Shown here: one piece after another, positions 1 to 7,777 of the stretch | How the letters are laid out: every line of letters begins with the position of its first letter | Numbering within the stretch: the stretch's first letter is position 1 | DNA from: AV69 sp963742315 | Lineage (GTDB): Bacteria > Verrucomicrobiota > Verrucomicrobiia > Chthoniobacterales > UBA10450 | Length of the DNA stretch: 64,000 bases | Assembly (NCBI GenBank): GCA_963742315.1 | Contig: CAVULE010000004.1 | Span: 118,306 to 182,305, forward strand | Direction: 5' to 3' | Translations under genes and position numbers: made by a program | Notes under the pieces: generated by a model | Seen by the model: the letters and a program-made list of their open reading frames with translations, nothing else | Database searches by the model: none | What the model was told of the DNA's origin: nothing

Positions 1-10
1 TTTCTAGTTC

Positions 11-2392
11 ATGAAGGTTCTTATTGTAATCAGCCTGACGCTCACGACTTCAGTCGTCGCGCAAACACCAGCGCGCAGTGTCTCCAGCGGCAAACATCCA
101 TTCACCTTCGAAGACATGATGAAGCTCAAACGCGTCGGCGCGCCGGTGCCTTCGCCGGATGGAAAATGGGTGGTGTTCGATGCGGAAGATGTCGATCTCG
201 AGGCAAACACGAAAACCTCGCATTTATGGATCGTGCCGGCGAGCGGTGGCGAATCGCGGCGACTCAACCCGACTCCGAACCATGAGGAACGGCCACGTTT
301 TTCTCCCGACGGCAAACGGCTCATCTGGACATCGAAAGCGACCGATCCGACGCAAATTTGGATGTGCGATTTTGACTCCGGAAGCGGAGTGCTGGTTGGG
401 GAACCACGGCAGGTAACAACGATCTCGACCGGCGCCGACGGCGCAATCTGGTCGCCGGATGGAAAGAATATCGTGTTTATGTCGGCGGTGTATCCGGATT
501 GCAAAGATGATGCGTGCAACAAGCAGCGCGACGACGAGCTGAAGAAAAGCAAGGTCAAAGCAAAGATTTTCACGCGGCTGTTTTATCGGCATTGGAACGC
601 GTACACCGAGTTCAAGCGCAGCCATCTGTTTGTCGTTAGCGCAGATGCAAACGCGGACCGGAATACAGACTCGCAGTCTGTGCGCCCAGCGGAGTTGAAC
701 TCCGCTGAACCCGACAAAGCGCAGACAGCGGAGAACATCTCCGCTGGGCGCACAGGGCAGAGCCCTGTGTTCCGACAACCGCGCGATCTCACGCCGGGCG
801 ATCACGATGTGCCGCCGTTTCATCTCGGCGGGCAAGACATGTATGCTATTTCGCCGGACGGCCAGGAAGTGGCTTACACCAGCAACATCGAGTCCGAAGC
901 CGGACCGGCATTCGTCGAAGCCACCAGCACGAACAAGGAAATTTTCATCGTGCCGATGGCCGGCGGCAACCGCCAGTCCGGCTCGGACCCCAAGAAAATT
1001 TCGACCAGTCCGGGCAGCGATTCGACCCCGCTCTATTCGCCGGACGGAAAATACATCGCCTGGCGCTCGCAAGCCCGCGCCGGCTTCGAGTCAGACAAAT
1101 GGCGACTACTCGTACAGGATCGCCAAACTGGGAAGATGCGTGACCTAACGGAGAAATTTGATCGATCGGTTGGAAACTTCACTTGGACCATCACGCCCGC
1201 GCCGCATGATAAGCCAATTAGACCCATGATCTTCTCTGCCGAAGATCACGGCGACGCTCCCTTGTTCTGTGTGGATGTCGAAGGCGATGAACCGCCGATA
1301 AGATATAGCGGCTTACATGCCGACGATCTAACCTTTGCAAAAAGCTCAGCTGAAATCGGCAGTTTGTATTTCACGAATATGTCGATCAAAGCGCCAAACG
1401 AAATTTGGCGAATGGATTTTCCCACCCCAGAAGGAAAGCAAGGATCGGAAGCCGTCACCCAGATGAACGACGCGCTGCTGTCGCAGATCGACATGCCGCC
1501 TCTGGAGTCGTTTACGTTCAAAGGCGCGAACAACGAGGACGTGCAAGGCTTCATGGTCAAGCCGCCGGGATTCGATCCGAACAAGAAATATCCGCTGAAA
1601 TTTTTGATCCATGGCGGGCCGCAAGGAGCGTGGGGAAATTCGTGGACGTATCGCTGGAACGCGGAATTATTCGCGGCGCCATCTGCGCCACAGTCGGTAG
1701 GGCGAGACTCTGTCGAGCCGAAATCCGGAACATCGCCTGATGGCTCGACAGAGTCTCGCCCCACCCAAGCAAGCTCGGCTATCGCGAATGGCGCCACGGA
1801 CGGCTACGTCGTGGTGATGATCAATTTCCATGGCTCGACCGGTTACGGCCAGAAGTTTACTGATTCGATTAGCGGCGATTGGGGCGGGAAGCCGTATGTC
1901 GATCTAATGAAGGGGCTTGATTACGTGGAGAAAACATACCCGTTCATCGACAAGAACCGCGAGGCCGCGCTGGGCGCGAGCTACGGCGGTTACATGGCCA
2001 ATTGGTTGCTGGGTCACACCGATCGCTTCAAGTGCATCGTGTCGCACGACGGGATGTTTAATACCGAATCCGCTTACGGGACGACGGAAGAACTTTGGTT
2101 CCCGGAATGGGAATTCAAAGGCCCGCCGTGGAAACAGCGCGAGCTCTACCGGAAATTTTCGCCACACCTCTTCGCCGACAAATTTAAGACGCCGACGCTA
2201 GTGGTACATGGCCAGAATGATTATCGACTCGACGTCAGTGAAGGTTTTCAGCTTTTCACCACACTTCAGCGACTGAAGGCACCGTCAAAGATGTTGTATT
2301 TCCCGGATGAAGGTCACTGGGTATTGAAGCCACAGAACTCGCGGTTGTGGTACAAAACAGTGAACGATTGGGTGGATCAGTGGTGTAAGTAA
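11..2392 (+). CDS. Exported S9-family (acylaminoacyl/dipeptidyl) serine peptidase carrying two in-frame repeat insertions
   Basis: Serine peptidase of the prolyl-oligopeptidase clan, expected to cleave short peptides outside the cytoplasm. The 793-residue protein begins with a signal peptide (hydrophobic stretch to about residue 17, ending VVAQ). Several PD40 beta-propeller repeats follow (SPDGKWVVF, FSPDGKRLIW, WSPDGKNIVF, ISPDGQEVAY, YSPDGKYIAW). The C-terminal alpha/beta hydrolase domain has Ser657 in GASYGGY, Asp737 in GQNDYRLD and His769 in EGHW, so the triad is complete. Residues about 217-255 and 562-585 are encoded by palindromic repeats of two families and have no counterpart expected in the family. 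The first lies in the propeller region, the second just before the strand GYVVVMINFHGS. The ATG at 11 is the only start giving a signal peptide; the promoter lies outside the window. Exact substrate unknown. Confidence 0.93.
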   Translation: MKVLIVISLTLTTSVVAQTPARSVSSGKHPFTFEDMMKLKRVGAPVPSPDGKWVVFDAEDVDLEANTKTSHLWIVPASGGESRRLNPTPNHEERPRFSPDGKRLIWTSKATDPTQIWMCDFDSGSGVLVGEPRQVTTISTGADGAIWSPDGKNIVFMSAVYPDCKDDACNKQRDDELKKSKVKAKIFTRLFYRHWNAYTEFKRSHLFVVSADANADRNTDSQSVRPAELNSAEPDKAQTAENISAGRTGQSPVFRQPRDLTPGDHDVPPFHLGGQDMYAISPDGQEVAYTSNIESEAGPAFVEATSTNKEIFIVPMAGGNRQSGSDPKKISTSPGSDSTPLYSPDGKYIAWRSQARAGFESDKWRLLVQDRQTGKMRDLTEKFDRSVGNFTWTITPAPHDKPIRPMIFSAEDHGDAPLFCVDVEGDEPPIRYSGLHADDLTFAKSSAEIGSLYFTNMSIKAPNEIWRMDFPTPEGKQGSEAVTQMNDALLSQIDMPPLESFTFKGANNEDVQGFMVKPPGFDPNKKYPLKFLIHGGPQGAWGNSWTYRWNAELFAAPSAPQSVGRDSVEPKSGTSPDGSTESRPTQASSAIANGATDGYVVVMINFHGSTGYGQKFTDSISGDWGGKPYVDLMKGLDYVEKTYPFIDKNREAALGASYGGYMANWLLGHTDRFKCIVSHDGMFNTESAYGTTEELWFPEWEFKGPPWKQRELYRKFSPHLFADKFKTPTLVVHGQNDYRLDVSEGFQLFTTLQRLKAPSKMLYFPDEGHWVLKPQNSRLWYKTVNDWVDQWCK
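659..774. repeat. Family A palindromic repeat, copy A1, inside the S9 peptidase gene
   Basis: The ends are near-complementary (CGGAATACAG at the left, CCCTGTGTTCCG at the right), with inner arms GCGCCCAGCGGAG and CTCCGCTGGGCGC. It is read in frame as about 39 residues, including SVRPAELNSAE and ENISAGRTGQSP. Other copies lie at 20615, 40552, 48958 and 50411. Confidence 0.9.
1696..1765. repeat. Family D inverted repeat, copy D1, inside the S9 peptidase gene
   Basis: The arms of about 23 bases (GTAGGGCGAGACTCTGTCG at the left, CGACAGAGTCTCGCCCCAC at the right) pair with a single mismatch around a spacer of about 20 bases. The reading frame stays open (GRDSVEPKSG, then GSTESRPTQ). A diverged relative lies at 49096-49167. 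Confidence 0.88.
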
Positions 2393-2393
2393 C

Positions 2394-2484
2394 TCTCGAG
2401 CGAAGTCGAGAGATCTCTTCCTCTTTATCGCGTCCTGTAACGGAGAAAATAGTTAGAGATTCCTCGACTACGCTCGGAACGACA
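2394..2484. repeat. Family B palindromic repeat, copy B1
   Basis: Begins just after the stop codon of the S9 peptidase. The left arm CTCGAGCGAAGTCGAGAGAT and right arm ATTCCTCGACTACGCTCGGA match the arms of the other family B copies. It may act as a structured 3' end of the mRNA, but it has no U-run. Confidence 0.75.
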
Positions 2485-2544
2485 AACTCGAGGGACATCT
2501 GCTGTAACGTCTCCGTCGATCGATTAAGCAATTAATCGGCTGAA

Positions 2545-2632
2545 GGTGGATCGAGCGCTCCGCGCTCGATGTTATTTGGGCGGTGGGACCGCATTTGGTA
2601 TTGGCATCGCCCGCGGAGCGGCCGATCCACCT
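2545..2632. repeat. Family E palindromic repeat, copy E1
   Basis: Bounded by AGGTGGATCG and CGATCCACCT, with an internal hairpin GAGCGCTCCGCGCTC and the motif CCCGCGGAGCGGCCGATCC. The second copy lies at 45416-45524. It ends three bases before the stop codon of the minus-strand RhlE gene. The interval 2393-2635 holds nothing else I can recognise. Confidence 0.82.
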
Positions 2633-2635
2633 AGC

Positions 2636-3853
2636 CTATCTCCGTCTTCTCCCAAACGAGTACCCGCGATGCGTGCGACCGCCGCCAATACCGCGTTTGC
2701 CGCCGGCGATGACCTCCGGTTCAAATAGCACCGTGTAAATGTATGGAAAGTTCTCCAGCTTCAGCCGGGGAATTTTTTGTCCAATGAAACGCTCAATCGC
2801 CTGCAAGGCGGGTAATTCCTCGCCATTCATCAAGGTGAAAGCGTCGCCCACGTTTTGAGCGCGACCAGTCCGTCCAATGCGATGAACGTAATCTTCCGGA
2901 TGCTCCGGGACATCGTAATTGATAACGTGACTGACGCCGGCGATGTCGAGTCCCCGCGCCGCGATATCGGTCGCGACCATGACTTCGTATTTGCCGCTCT
3001 TGAATCCTTCGAGCGCCTCGATTCGCTCGCGCTGAGTGCGATTGGAATGCAAAACGGCGACGGAATGGTTCCCATGTTTTAATTTGTGCGCGATGCGATC
3101 GGCGCCGTGTTTTGTCCGTGAAAAGATGAGTGCGCTGTCAAAATTGGTGCGCTCGAGCAGAGCCATGAGGAGATCGAATTTTTGTTCGGCCGCGACCGGA
3201 TAAGCGGCATGGGTCACGGTTTCCGCCGGCGCACGGCGCACGCCGATTTCCACCAACTCGGGTTCGCGCAACACCCAGGCGGCCAGCCGCTCGATCTCTG
3301 GCGGCAAAGTCGCAGAAAAAAGCAATGTTTGCCGATCAGACGAAATCTTTTCGACGATCCGGCGCACATCCGGCAGAAAGCCCATGTCGAGCATGCGATC
3401 GACTTCATCGAGCACCAGAATCGTAACGTCGCGAAAATGCATGGTGCCCTGTTCGAGATGATCGAGTAATCGCCCCGGCGTCGCGATTAGAACATCGACC
3501 CCCTGTTTCAAGTCCTGGCGTTGTTTGCCGTAGCCGACGCCACCGTGGACCACGGTCGCGCGCAAATCGGTGAAGCGGCCGTAATCGCGAAAGGCGGTCT
3601 CAACCTGCGCAGCGAGCTCGCGTGTTGGTTCCAGGACTAGACAACGAAATTTTCCGTGATGTCCGAGCAGCGTCAGAATCGGAAGCGCGAAAGCAGCGGT
3701 TTTGCCGGTGCCGGTTTGGGCGGTGCCGACAAGATCTTTACCGGCGAGAATGATGGGGAAGGCGCGCAGCTGGATCGGGGTCGGTTCGGCGAAGCCCATC
3801 GCCTGCGCCCCGCGCACCACTTCGGGCGAAAGGTCGAAATTATTGAATGACAC
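2636..3853 (-). CDS. rhlE: RhlE-type DEAD-box ATP-dependent RNA helicase
   Basis: Cytoplasmic RNA helicase for RNA remodelling, ribosome assembly or RNA decay. The Q-motif region (MGFAEPTPIQ), Walker A (AQTGTGKT), PTRELAAQ, motif II (LDEVDRMLDMGF), SAT (LFSATLP), GLD in the second RecA domain and HRIGRTGR are all present. Motif II reads DEVD rather than DEAD. The C-terminus is short and basic (ending in a glycine/arginine-rich RRR tail). I place the start at the GTG at 3853 (VSFNNFDLSPEVV), which fits RhlE proteins and gives 405 residues. An ATG at 3889 would add 12 residues. Readings further upstream translate repeat B2 and are unlikely. Neither start has a clear Shine-Dalgarno. The upstream neighbour is divergent, so the promoter must lie in or beside the repeat at 3904-3988. 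Confidence 0.92.
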   Translation of the reverse strand: MSFNNFDLSPEVVRGAQAMGFAEPTPIQLRAFPIILAGKDLVGTAQTGTGKTAAFALPILTLLGHHGKFRCLVLEPTRELAAQVETAFRDYGRFTDLRATVVHGGVGYGKQRQDLKQGVDVLIATPGRLLDHLEQGTMHFRDVTILVLDEVDRMLDMGFLPDVRRIVEKISSDRQTLLFSATLPPEIERLAAWVLREPELVEIGVRRAPAETVTHAAYPVAAEQKFDLLMALLERTNFDSALIFSRTKHGADRIAHKLKHGNHSVAVLHSNRTQRERIEALEGFKSGKYEVMVATDIAARGLDIAGVSHVINYDVPEHPEDYVHRIGRTGRAQNVGDAFTLMNGEELPALQAIERFIGQKIPRLKLENFPYIYTVLFEPEVIAGGKRGIGGGRTHRGYSFGRRRR

Positions 3854-3903
3854 GAGCAGCAGACTAGCGCCTGTCACTCGACTTGTCATTCCGTCCCCGC
3901 GTT

Positions 3904-3988
3904 TGTCATTCCGAGCGAAGTCGAGGAATCTCTGACTACTTCTTCTTGAAAACAGGTTAGAGATGTCTCGACTTCGCTCGACATGACA
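3904..3988. repeat. Family B palindromic repeat, copy B2; supplies the start codon of the phosphodiesterase gene
   Basis: Left end TGTCATTCCGAGCGAAGTCG, right end CGACTTCGCTCGACATGACA. It occupies most of the divergent gap between rhlE and the phosphodiesterase. The terminal ATGACA contains the ATG at 3983. Confidence 0.85.
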
Positions 3989-4429
3989 AAAGTGCTGGTC
4001 ATCGCTGACACGCATAACAAATTGCCGCCAATCATCTGTGAGCGCGCGCGTGGCGCAGACGAGATCTGGCATTTGGGTGACGTGTGCGATGACTGGATTG
4101 TCGATGAACTGCGCGCGCTCGGTCCGCCGTTAACTCTGGTGCGCGGAAACTGCGACAGCAATTATCAGTGGCCACTAGTGTGTGATCTAACGAGAAATGG
4201 GATCCGGTTCCGTTTGCAACACATTGCTCCGTCGCCGAGCCAAGCACTCGATTGCGACATTTTGCTCCATGGCCATACCCATATGCCGCGCGACGAGACG
4301 ATTGGCGGGGTTCGCTTTCTAAACCCCGGTTGTGTCACGCGCCCCAATCGCGGAGCACCGCCGAGCGTCGCCTGGCTCGGCCTCAGTGACGACGGTAAGT
4401 TGACCTGGGACTTGAAATCAGTTCGCTGA
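3983..4429 (+). CDS. YfcE/MJ0936-type metallophosphoesterase
   Basis: Small (148 residues) calcineurin-like phosphodiesterase, probably cytosolic and dimetal-dependent. Metal-ligand motifs appear in order: ADTH at residues 8-11, GDVCDD, GNCDS, and HGHTH near residue 95. A catalytic His is expected near LQHIAPSP. The family hydrolyses phosphodiester model substrates and the physiological substrate is often unknown. The start at 3983 gives the usual N-terminus (MTKVLVIADTH), and that ATG lies in the right end of repeat B2. The 3' end overlaps the convergent HTH gene by 12 bases. Confidence 0.88.
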   Translation: MTKVLVIADTHNKLPPIICERARGADEIWHLGDVCDDWIVDELRALGPPLTLVRGNCDSNYQWPLVCDLTRNGIRFRLQHIAPSPSQALDCDILLHGHTHMPRDETIGGVRFLNPGCVTRPNRGAPPSVAWLGLSDDGKLTWDLKSVR

Positions 4430-4762
4430 ACGGCGCCGATGTGATCGCCAGTGTCGCAACACGCGATGGGCCGGCACGGCGGTGGAATGAGCGCGCGATG
4501 TCTTCACCAGTTGGCGGAAATGCAACGTGGCAAGGGCGCTTTGGATCGCGCTTTTGGAAAGTCCGGTTTCATCGGCCAGCATGCGCAGACTGGCACTGAC
4601 CGGTCGCCAGCGTTGGCGAGCGGCGCGCCCGGAAAGATAAAGATAGATGAGGAATGCCGCCGGTTGTTGATCATGTCCGACGATATCGCGCATCAGGACA
4701 TCGAGGACGTAATCATCGATCGGCACGGTTTGATGGAAGCGCGGCACCATTGCATTCTGCAT
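4418..4762 (-). CDS. Small helix-turn-helix protein
   Basis: A protein of 114 residues from the ATG at 4762. The middle carries a predicted winged or helix-turn-helix unit (SASLRMLADETGLSKSAIQ at about residues 60-80, followed by SALATLHFRQLV), as in small transcription regulators. The C-terminus is strongly basic (RVLRHWRSHRRRS). The earlier half (VPIDDYVLDVLMRDIVG, then AAFLIYLYL) is probably helical. No ligand domain is visible, so the signal and target are unknown. A second ATG four codons downstream (4750) is an alternative start. It converges on the phosphodiesterase gene with a 12-base overlap and is divergent from the VOC gene at 4850. Confidence 0.7.
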   Translation of the reverse strand: MQNAMVPRFHQTVPIDDYVLDVLMRDIVGHDQQPAAFLIYLYLSGRAARQRWRPVSASLRMLADETGLSKSAIQSALATLHFRQLVKTSRAHSTAVPAHRVLRHWRSHRRRSAN

Positions 4763-4849
4763 GCTATACCGATAAACGGACAACACTTTTCGCACCGGAA
4801 AGGTCCTTGACGCTGGACGCCGGCAAAGAGTGCGTCCTACGTTTTGGAC

Positions 4850-5212
4850 ATGATCAAACAAATAAAATTTGTCAGTGTCCCGGTGGCGGATCAGGATCGG
4901 GCGCTCGATTTTTACACCGAGAAATTGGGATTCACCATCATTACCGACCAACCGTTCGACGATAAGCAGCGCTGGATTGAACTGCGCGTTCCGAAAGCGG
5001 AAACCCGCGTTGTTTTGTTCACCACCGATGAGGACAAGGGCCGGATTGGCACGTTCATGAACATGTCCTACACCTGCGACGATCTGCAAAAGACCTACGA
5101 AGAATTAAAAAAGCGCGGGGTTGAGTTTGAGAACCCGCCGAAAAAAGAACATTGGGGGAACTTCGCCATCTTTAAGGACAGCGAAGGAAATCGCTTCGTC
5201 CTCGGCGATTGA
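4850..5212 (+). CDS. VOC (glyoxalase/bleomycin-resistance) superfamily protein
   Basis: A single-module vicinal-oxygen-chelate protein of about 120 residues. The fold signature is clear: the first beta strand IKFVSVPVADQDRALDFYT, the LGF turn, RWIELRVP, a middle YTCDDLQKTYEELKKRGVEF helix-strand pair, and a final DSEGNRFVLGD. The first strand lacks the metal-binding His of true glyoxalase I, so catalysis by the classic Zn/Ni site is doubtful. The function could be binding, resistance or an unassigned lyase or dioxygenase. The ATG at 4850 (MIKQIKF) is preferred over a TTG six bases earlier. It is convergent with the permease array. Confidence 0.85.
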   Translation: MIKQIKFVSVPVADQDRALDFYTEKLGFTIITDQPFDDKQRWIELRVPKAETRVVLFTTDEDKGRIGTFMNMSYTCDDLQKTYEELKKRGVEFENPPKKEHWGNFAIFKDSEGNRFVLGD

Positions 5213-5281
5213 CGCAACTTACGAAAGCGCGAAACGGATATCGTTAATCTAAGATTCCAATTGGCCCCGGCGGTCAGAGAT

Positions 5282-7771
5282 TCATTCGCTACGCAATGCC
5301 ACGACCGGATCGACGCGGGTGGCGCGGCGTGCCGGCAGAAAACAGGCCAAAAGTGCGATGAACGCCAGACCCACAATCGCCATCGCGAAGGCAGGCAGAT
5401 CCAATGCACCCACTCCGTAGAGCACGGCTTGCAGGGCGTGGCTGGCCGCAATGGCGCCGAGCAAGCCGAGCACAATTCCGACAAAGACGAGGAGCGCTCC
5501 GTGACTGAGCACGAGTCGGAAGACATCACCCCGGGCGGCGCCGAGCGCCATGCGAATCCCGAGTTCGCGCGTGCGTTGCGTCACGGTTAACGCCATTACG
5601 CCGTAAAGTCCGACGCTGGCGAGAATGAGAGCAAGGGCGGCGAAAGTCGCGAGGAGCGTCATGATCAAGCGTCGCGCCGCCAGACTGCTGGCGATGTTGG
5701 TTTCCATCGTGGAAATGGAAGCAACTGGTTGATCGGGATCGAGCGCCTGGACCTCGTGTTTGATGGCAGTGACCAGGGCGAACGGGTCTCCTTTGGCCAC
5801 GCGGATCAGCAGCGTGTTCTCGTCCTGCGGACATTGCGCCGAGCACAGATGCATTTGCGGAAAATTGAATTTCTCGACATTATTTTCGCCCGGAGCCTCA
5901 TTCCGCGTCCGCGCCACGACGCCGACGACGGTGAGCGGAGGCGCGTGTTTTTCTTTCGGCGACTGGTTATCGTCGATTTGCTGTCCGATGGGATCTTTCC
6001 CGGGGAAAAATTTTCGGACGAAGCTGTCGTCAACAATCACAGCCCGGGCGATGCCGGCGAAACCATCGCGTGACTGGGAGCCGTGCGGACCGGTGTATGT
6101 GTCCTGCGGACCAAATCCGCGGCCCCGCAGGATCGGCATTCCCAGGACGCGGAAATAATCCGGCGAAACGATGTTGATTTCGGCGCTGGGTTCCTTCCCG
6201 TGTTCGGGTTCCGGCGTGCCGGTAACGTGGAAGTAGCTGTCCCATTCAGTGTCATCGAAAGGAATGTTCGCGCCAATGGCGGCGGCGGAGACGCCAGGAA
6301 GCGCGCTGAGGCGTTCGAGCAACTGTGCGTTGAATGCGGCTACGCTTTCGTCGGTCGGGTATCGAGCTTTCGGCAGTGAAAGATTCATCGTGAGCACGGC
6401 ATGCGGATCGAAACCAAGCGGCGCGTTTTGCGCGCGCCAGAAACTCTTCAATGTCAGCCCGGCTGCGGCTAACAAGATTAATGCGAGCGCCATTTGTGCG
6501 ACAACGAGAACGGCCCGGATGCGTTGTCGACTCGTCCCTTCGCTCGCCGCGCGCCCGGCGCCCTGATGCAATTCAAGCGAAAGCGAACCGATGCGAGAGA
6601 TTCGCAACGCAGGCCATAGTCCGATGAGCATGCCTGCAGCTGCAGCGATGCCGGCCGTGAAAGCGAGCGCGACAAAATCAATTCGAGTTTCCTGAAAGCG
6701 CGGAACATTTCGCGGGCTCAATGCGATGATGGCGTCGAGACTCCAAACTGAAAATAACACGGCGACGATGCCACCAAGAAGAACGAGCAAGCCGCTTTCG
6801 ATCAGAAGTTGCCGCACCAGTTGGCTGCGACTCGCGCCAAGAGCGGCGCGCACGGCCAATTCGCGGGTCCGAGTCAAGGCCTGCGAAAGCTGAAGGTTGG
6901 CGACGTTGGCGCAGGCAATGAGCAAAACGCAGGCGACCGCGGCAAAGAGCAGCCACACGCTTTGGCGATAATCGGCCACCGCCGACTCGAGCAGAATGCG
7001 CGTGCTCACCGTGCGTCCAGCATCTTCGTCCGGATAACCTTGCGCCAGATCGCGCGCGATGCGGTTCATGTCGTCCGCCGCCTGCGCGAGAGTAACTCCT
7101 GGTTTCAAACGGCCCAGGACCGCAAAACCTGGATGATTCCCGCGGCGGAGAACGCCGTCCTCGGCGCGAAGTTCATCCAGCGGTAAATAAACTTCAGCCA
7201 GACGCGGTAGCCCAACCTGTTCCGGAACAACGCCAATGATTTCCCGAGGAGCGCCATCGATCATGATCTCCTGGCCCAAAACATCGGGCGATCCACCAAA
7301 GCGCCGTTGCCAAAGGCCGTGAGTGATGAGCACCACTTTTCTGCTCCTCGGCAAATCGTCAGCCTCCGCAAAATCACGCCCAAGTTTTGGCGGGAGCCCG
7401 AGGATTCCGAAGAAGTTCCAGCTCACGCGCGCGGCGCCGATTCGCTCCGGATTGGTCTCGCCGATTCGGCCGGAGAGATTGGCCCGATCGCGCCGAAAGA
7501 GCGCGAGATCGGTAAATGTGCGTTGGGCCGCGCGCCAATCGAGGTAGTTAGGATAACTAACAGCGCCGGCGTCGAAAGTCTCGGAGCGCTCGCGCAGAAG
7601 CATAAGACGATCGGAATGCGGGTATGGCAACGGTCGCAGCAGCAGCGCATTAACGACGCTGAAGATGGCAGTGTTCGCGCCGATTCCGAGCGCGAGGGTA
7701 AGCGCAGCGACAAGGGTAAAGCCGGGATGCTTCGCTAACTGGCGAATGGCGTAACGAATTTCTTTGATCAT
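5282..7771 (-). CDS. ADOP-family ABC transporter permease 1
   Basis: A MacB/FtsX-type permease of 829 residues in the duplicated layout known from acidobacterial ADOP proteins. An N-terminal membrane segment (FTLVAALTLALGIGANTAIF) is followed by a large extracytoplasmic MacB-PCD domain. Three membrane segments come next at about residues 275-400, then a single segment (LALILLAAAGLTLKSFW), a second PCD domain, and three C-terminal segments carrying TQRTRELGIRMALGA. It ends in PARRATRVDPVVALRSE, the family's usual tail. It is the promoter-distal gene of the array, six bases after permease 2. There is no nucleotide-binding subunit nearby, so substrate and energising partner are unknown. Lipoprotein, peptide or macrolide export are family possibilities only. 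Confidence 0.9.
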   Translation of the reverse strand: MIKEIRYAIRQLAKHPGFTLVAALTLALGIGANTAIFSVVNALLLRPLPYPHSDRLMLLRERSETFDAGAVSYPNYLDWRAAQRTFTDLALFRRDRANLSGRIGETNPERIGAARVSWNFFGILGLPPKLGRDFAEADDLPRSRKVVLITHGLWQRRFGGSPDVLGQEIMIDGAPREIIGVVPEQVGLPRLAEVYLPLDELRAEDGVLRRGNHPGFAVLGRLKPGVTLAQAADDMNRIARDLAQGYPDEDAGRTVSTRILLESAVADYRQSVWLLFAAVACVLLIACANVANLQLSQALTRTRELAVRAALGASRSQLVRQLLIESGLLVLLGGIVAVLFSVWSLDAIIALSPRNVPRFQETRIDFVALAFTAGIAAAAGMLIGLWPALRISRIGSLSLELHQGAGRAASEGTSRQRIRAVLVVAQMALALILLAAAGLTLKSFWRAQNAPLGFDPHAVLTMNLSLPKARYPTDESVAAFNAQLLERLSALPGVSAAAIGANIPFDDTEWDSYFHVTGTPEPEHGKEPSAEINIVSPDYFRVLGMPILRGRGFGPQDTYTGPHGSQSRDGFAGIARAVIVDDSFVRKFFPGKDPIGQQIDDNQSPKEKHAPPLTVVGVVARTRNEAPGENNVEKFNFPQMHLCSAQCPQDENTLLIRVAKGDPFALVTAIKHEVQALDPDQPVASISTMETNIASSLAARRLIMTLLATFAALALILASVGLYGVMALTVTQRTRELGIRMALGAARGDVFRLVLSHGALLVFVGIVLGLLGAIAASHALQAVLYGVGALDLPAFAMAIVGLAFIALLACFLPARRATRVDPVVALRSE

Positions 7772-7777
7772 GGATCG

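Noticed and set aside
224..1072. A 282-codon minus-strand open frame within the S9 peptidase gene
   Set aside because: It lies antisense to a well-supported gene and has no domain features.
3889..4072. N-terminal extension of RhlE
   Set aside because: It translates repeat B2 and part of the divergent gene; RhlE proteins start near FNNFDLSPEVV.
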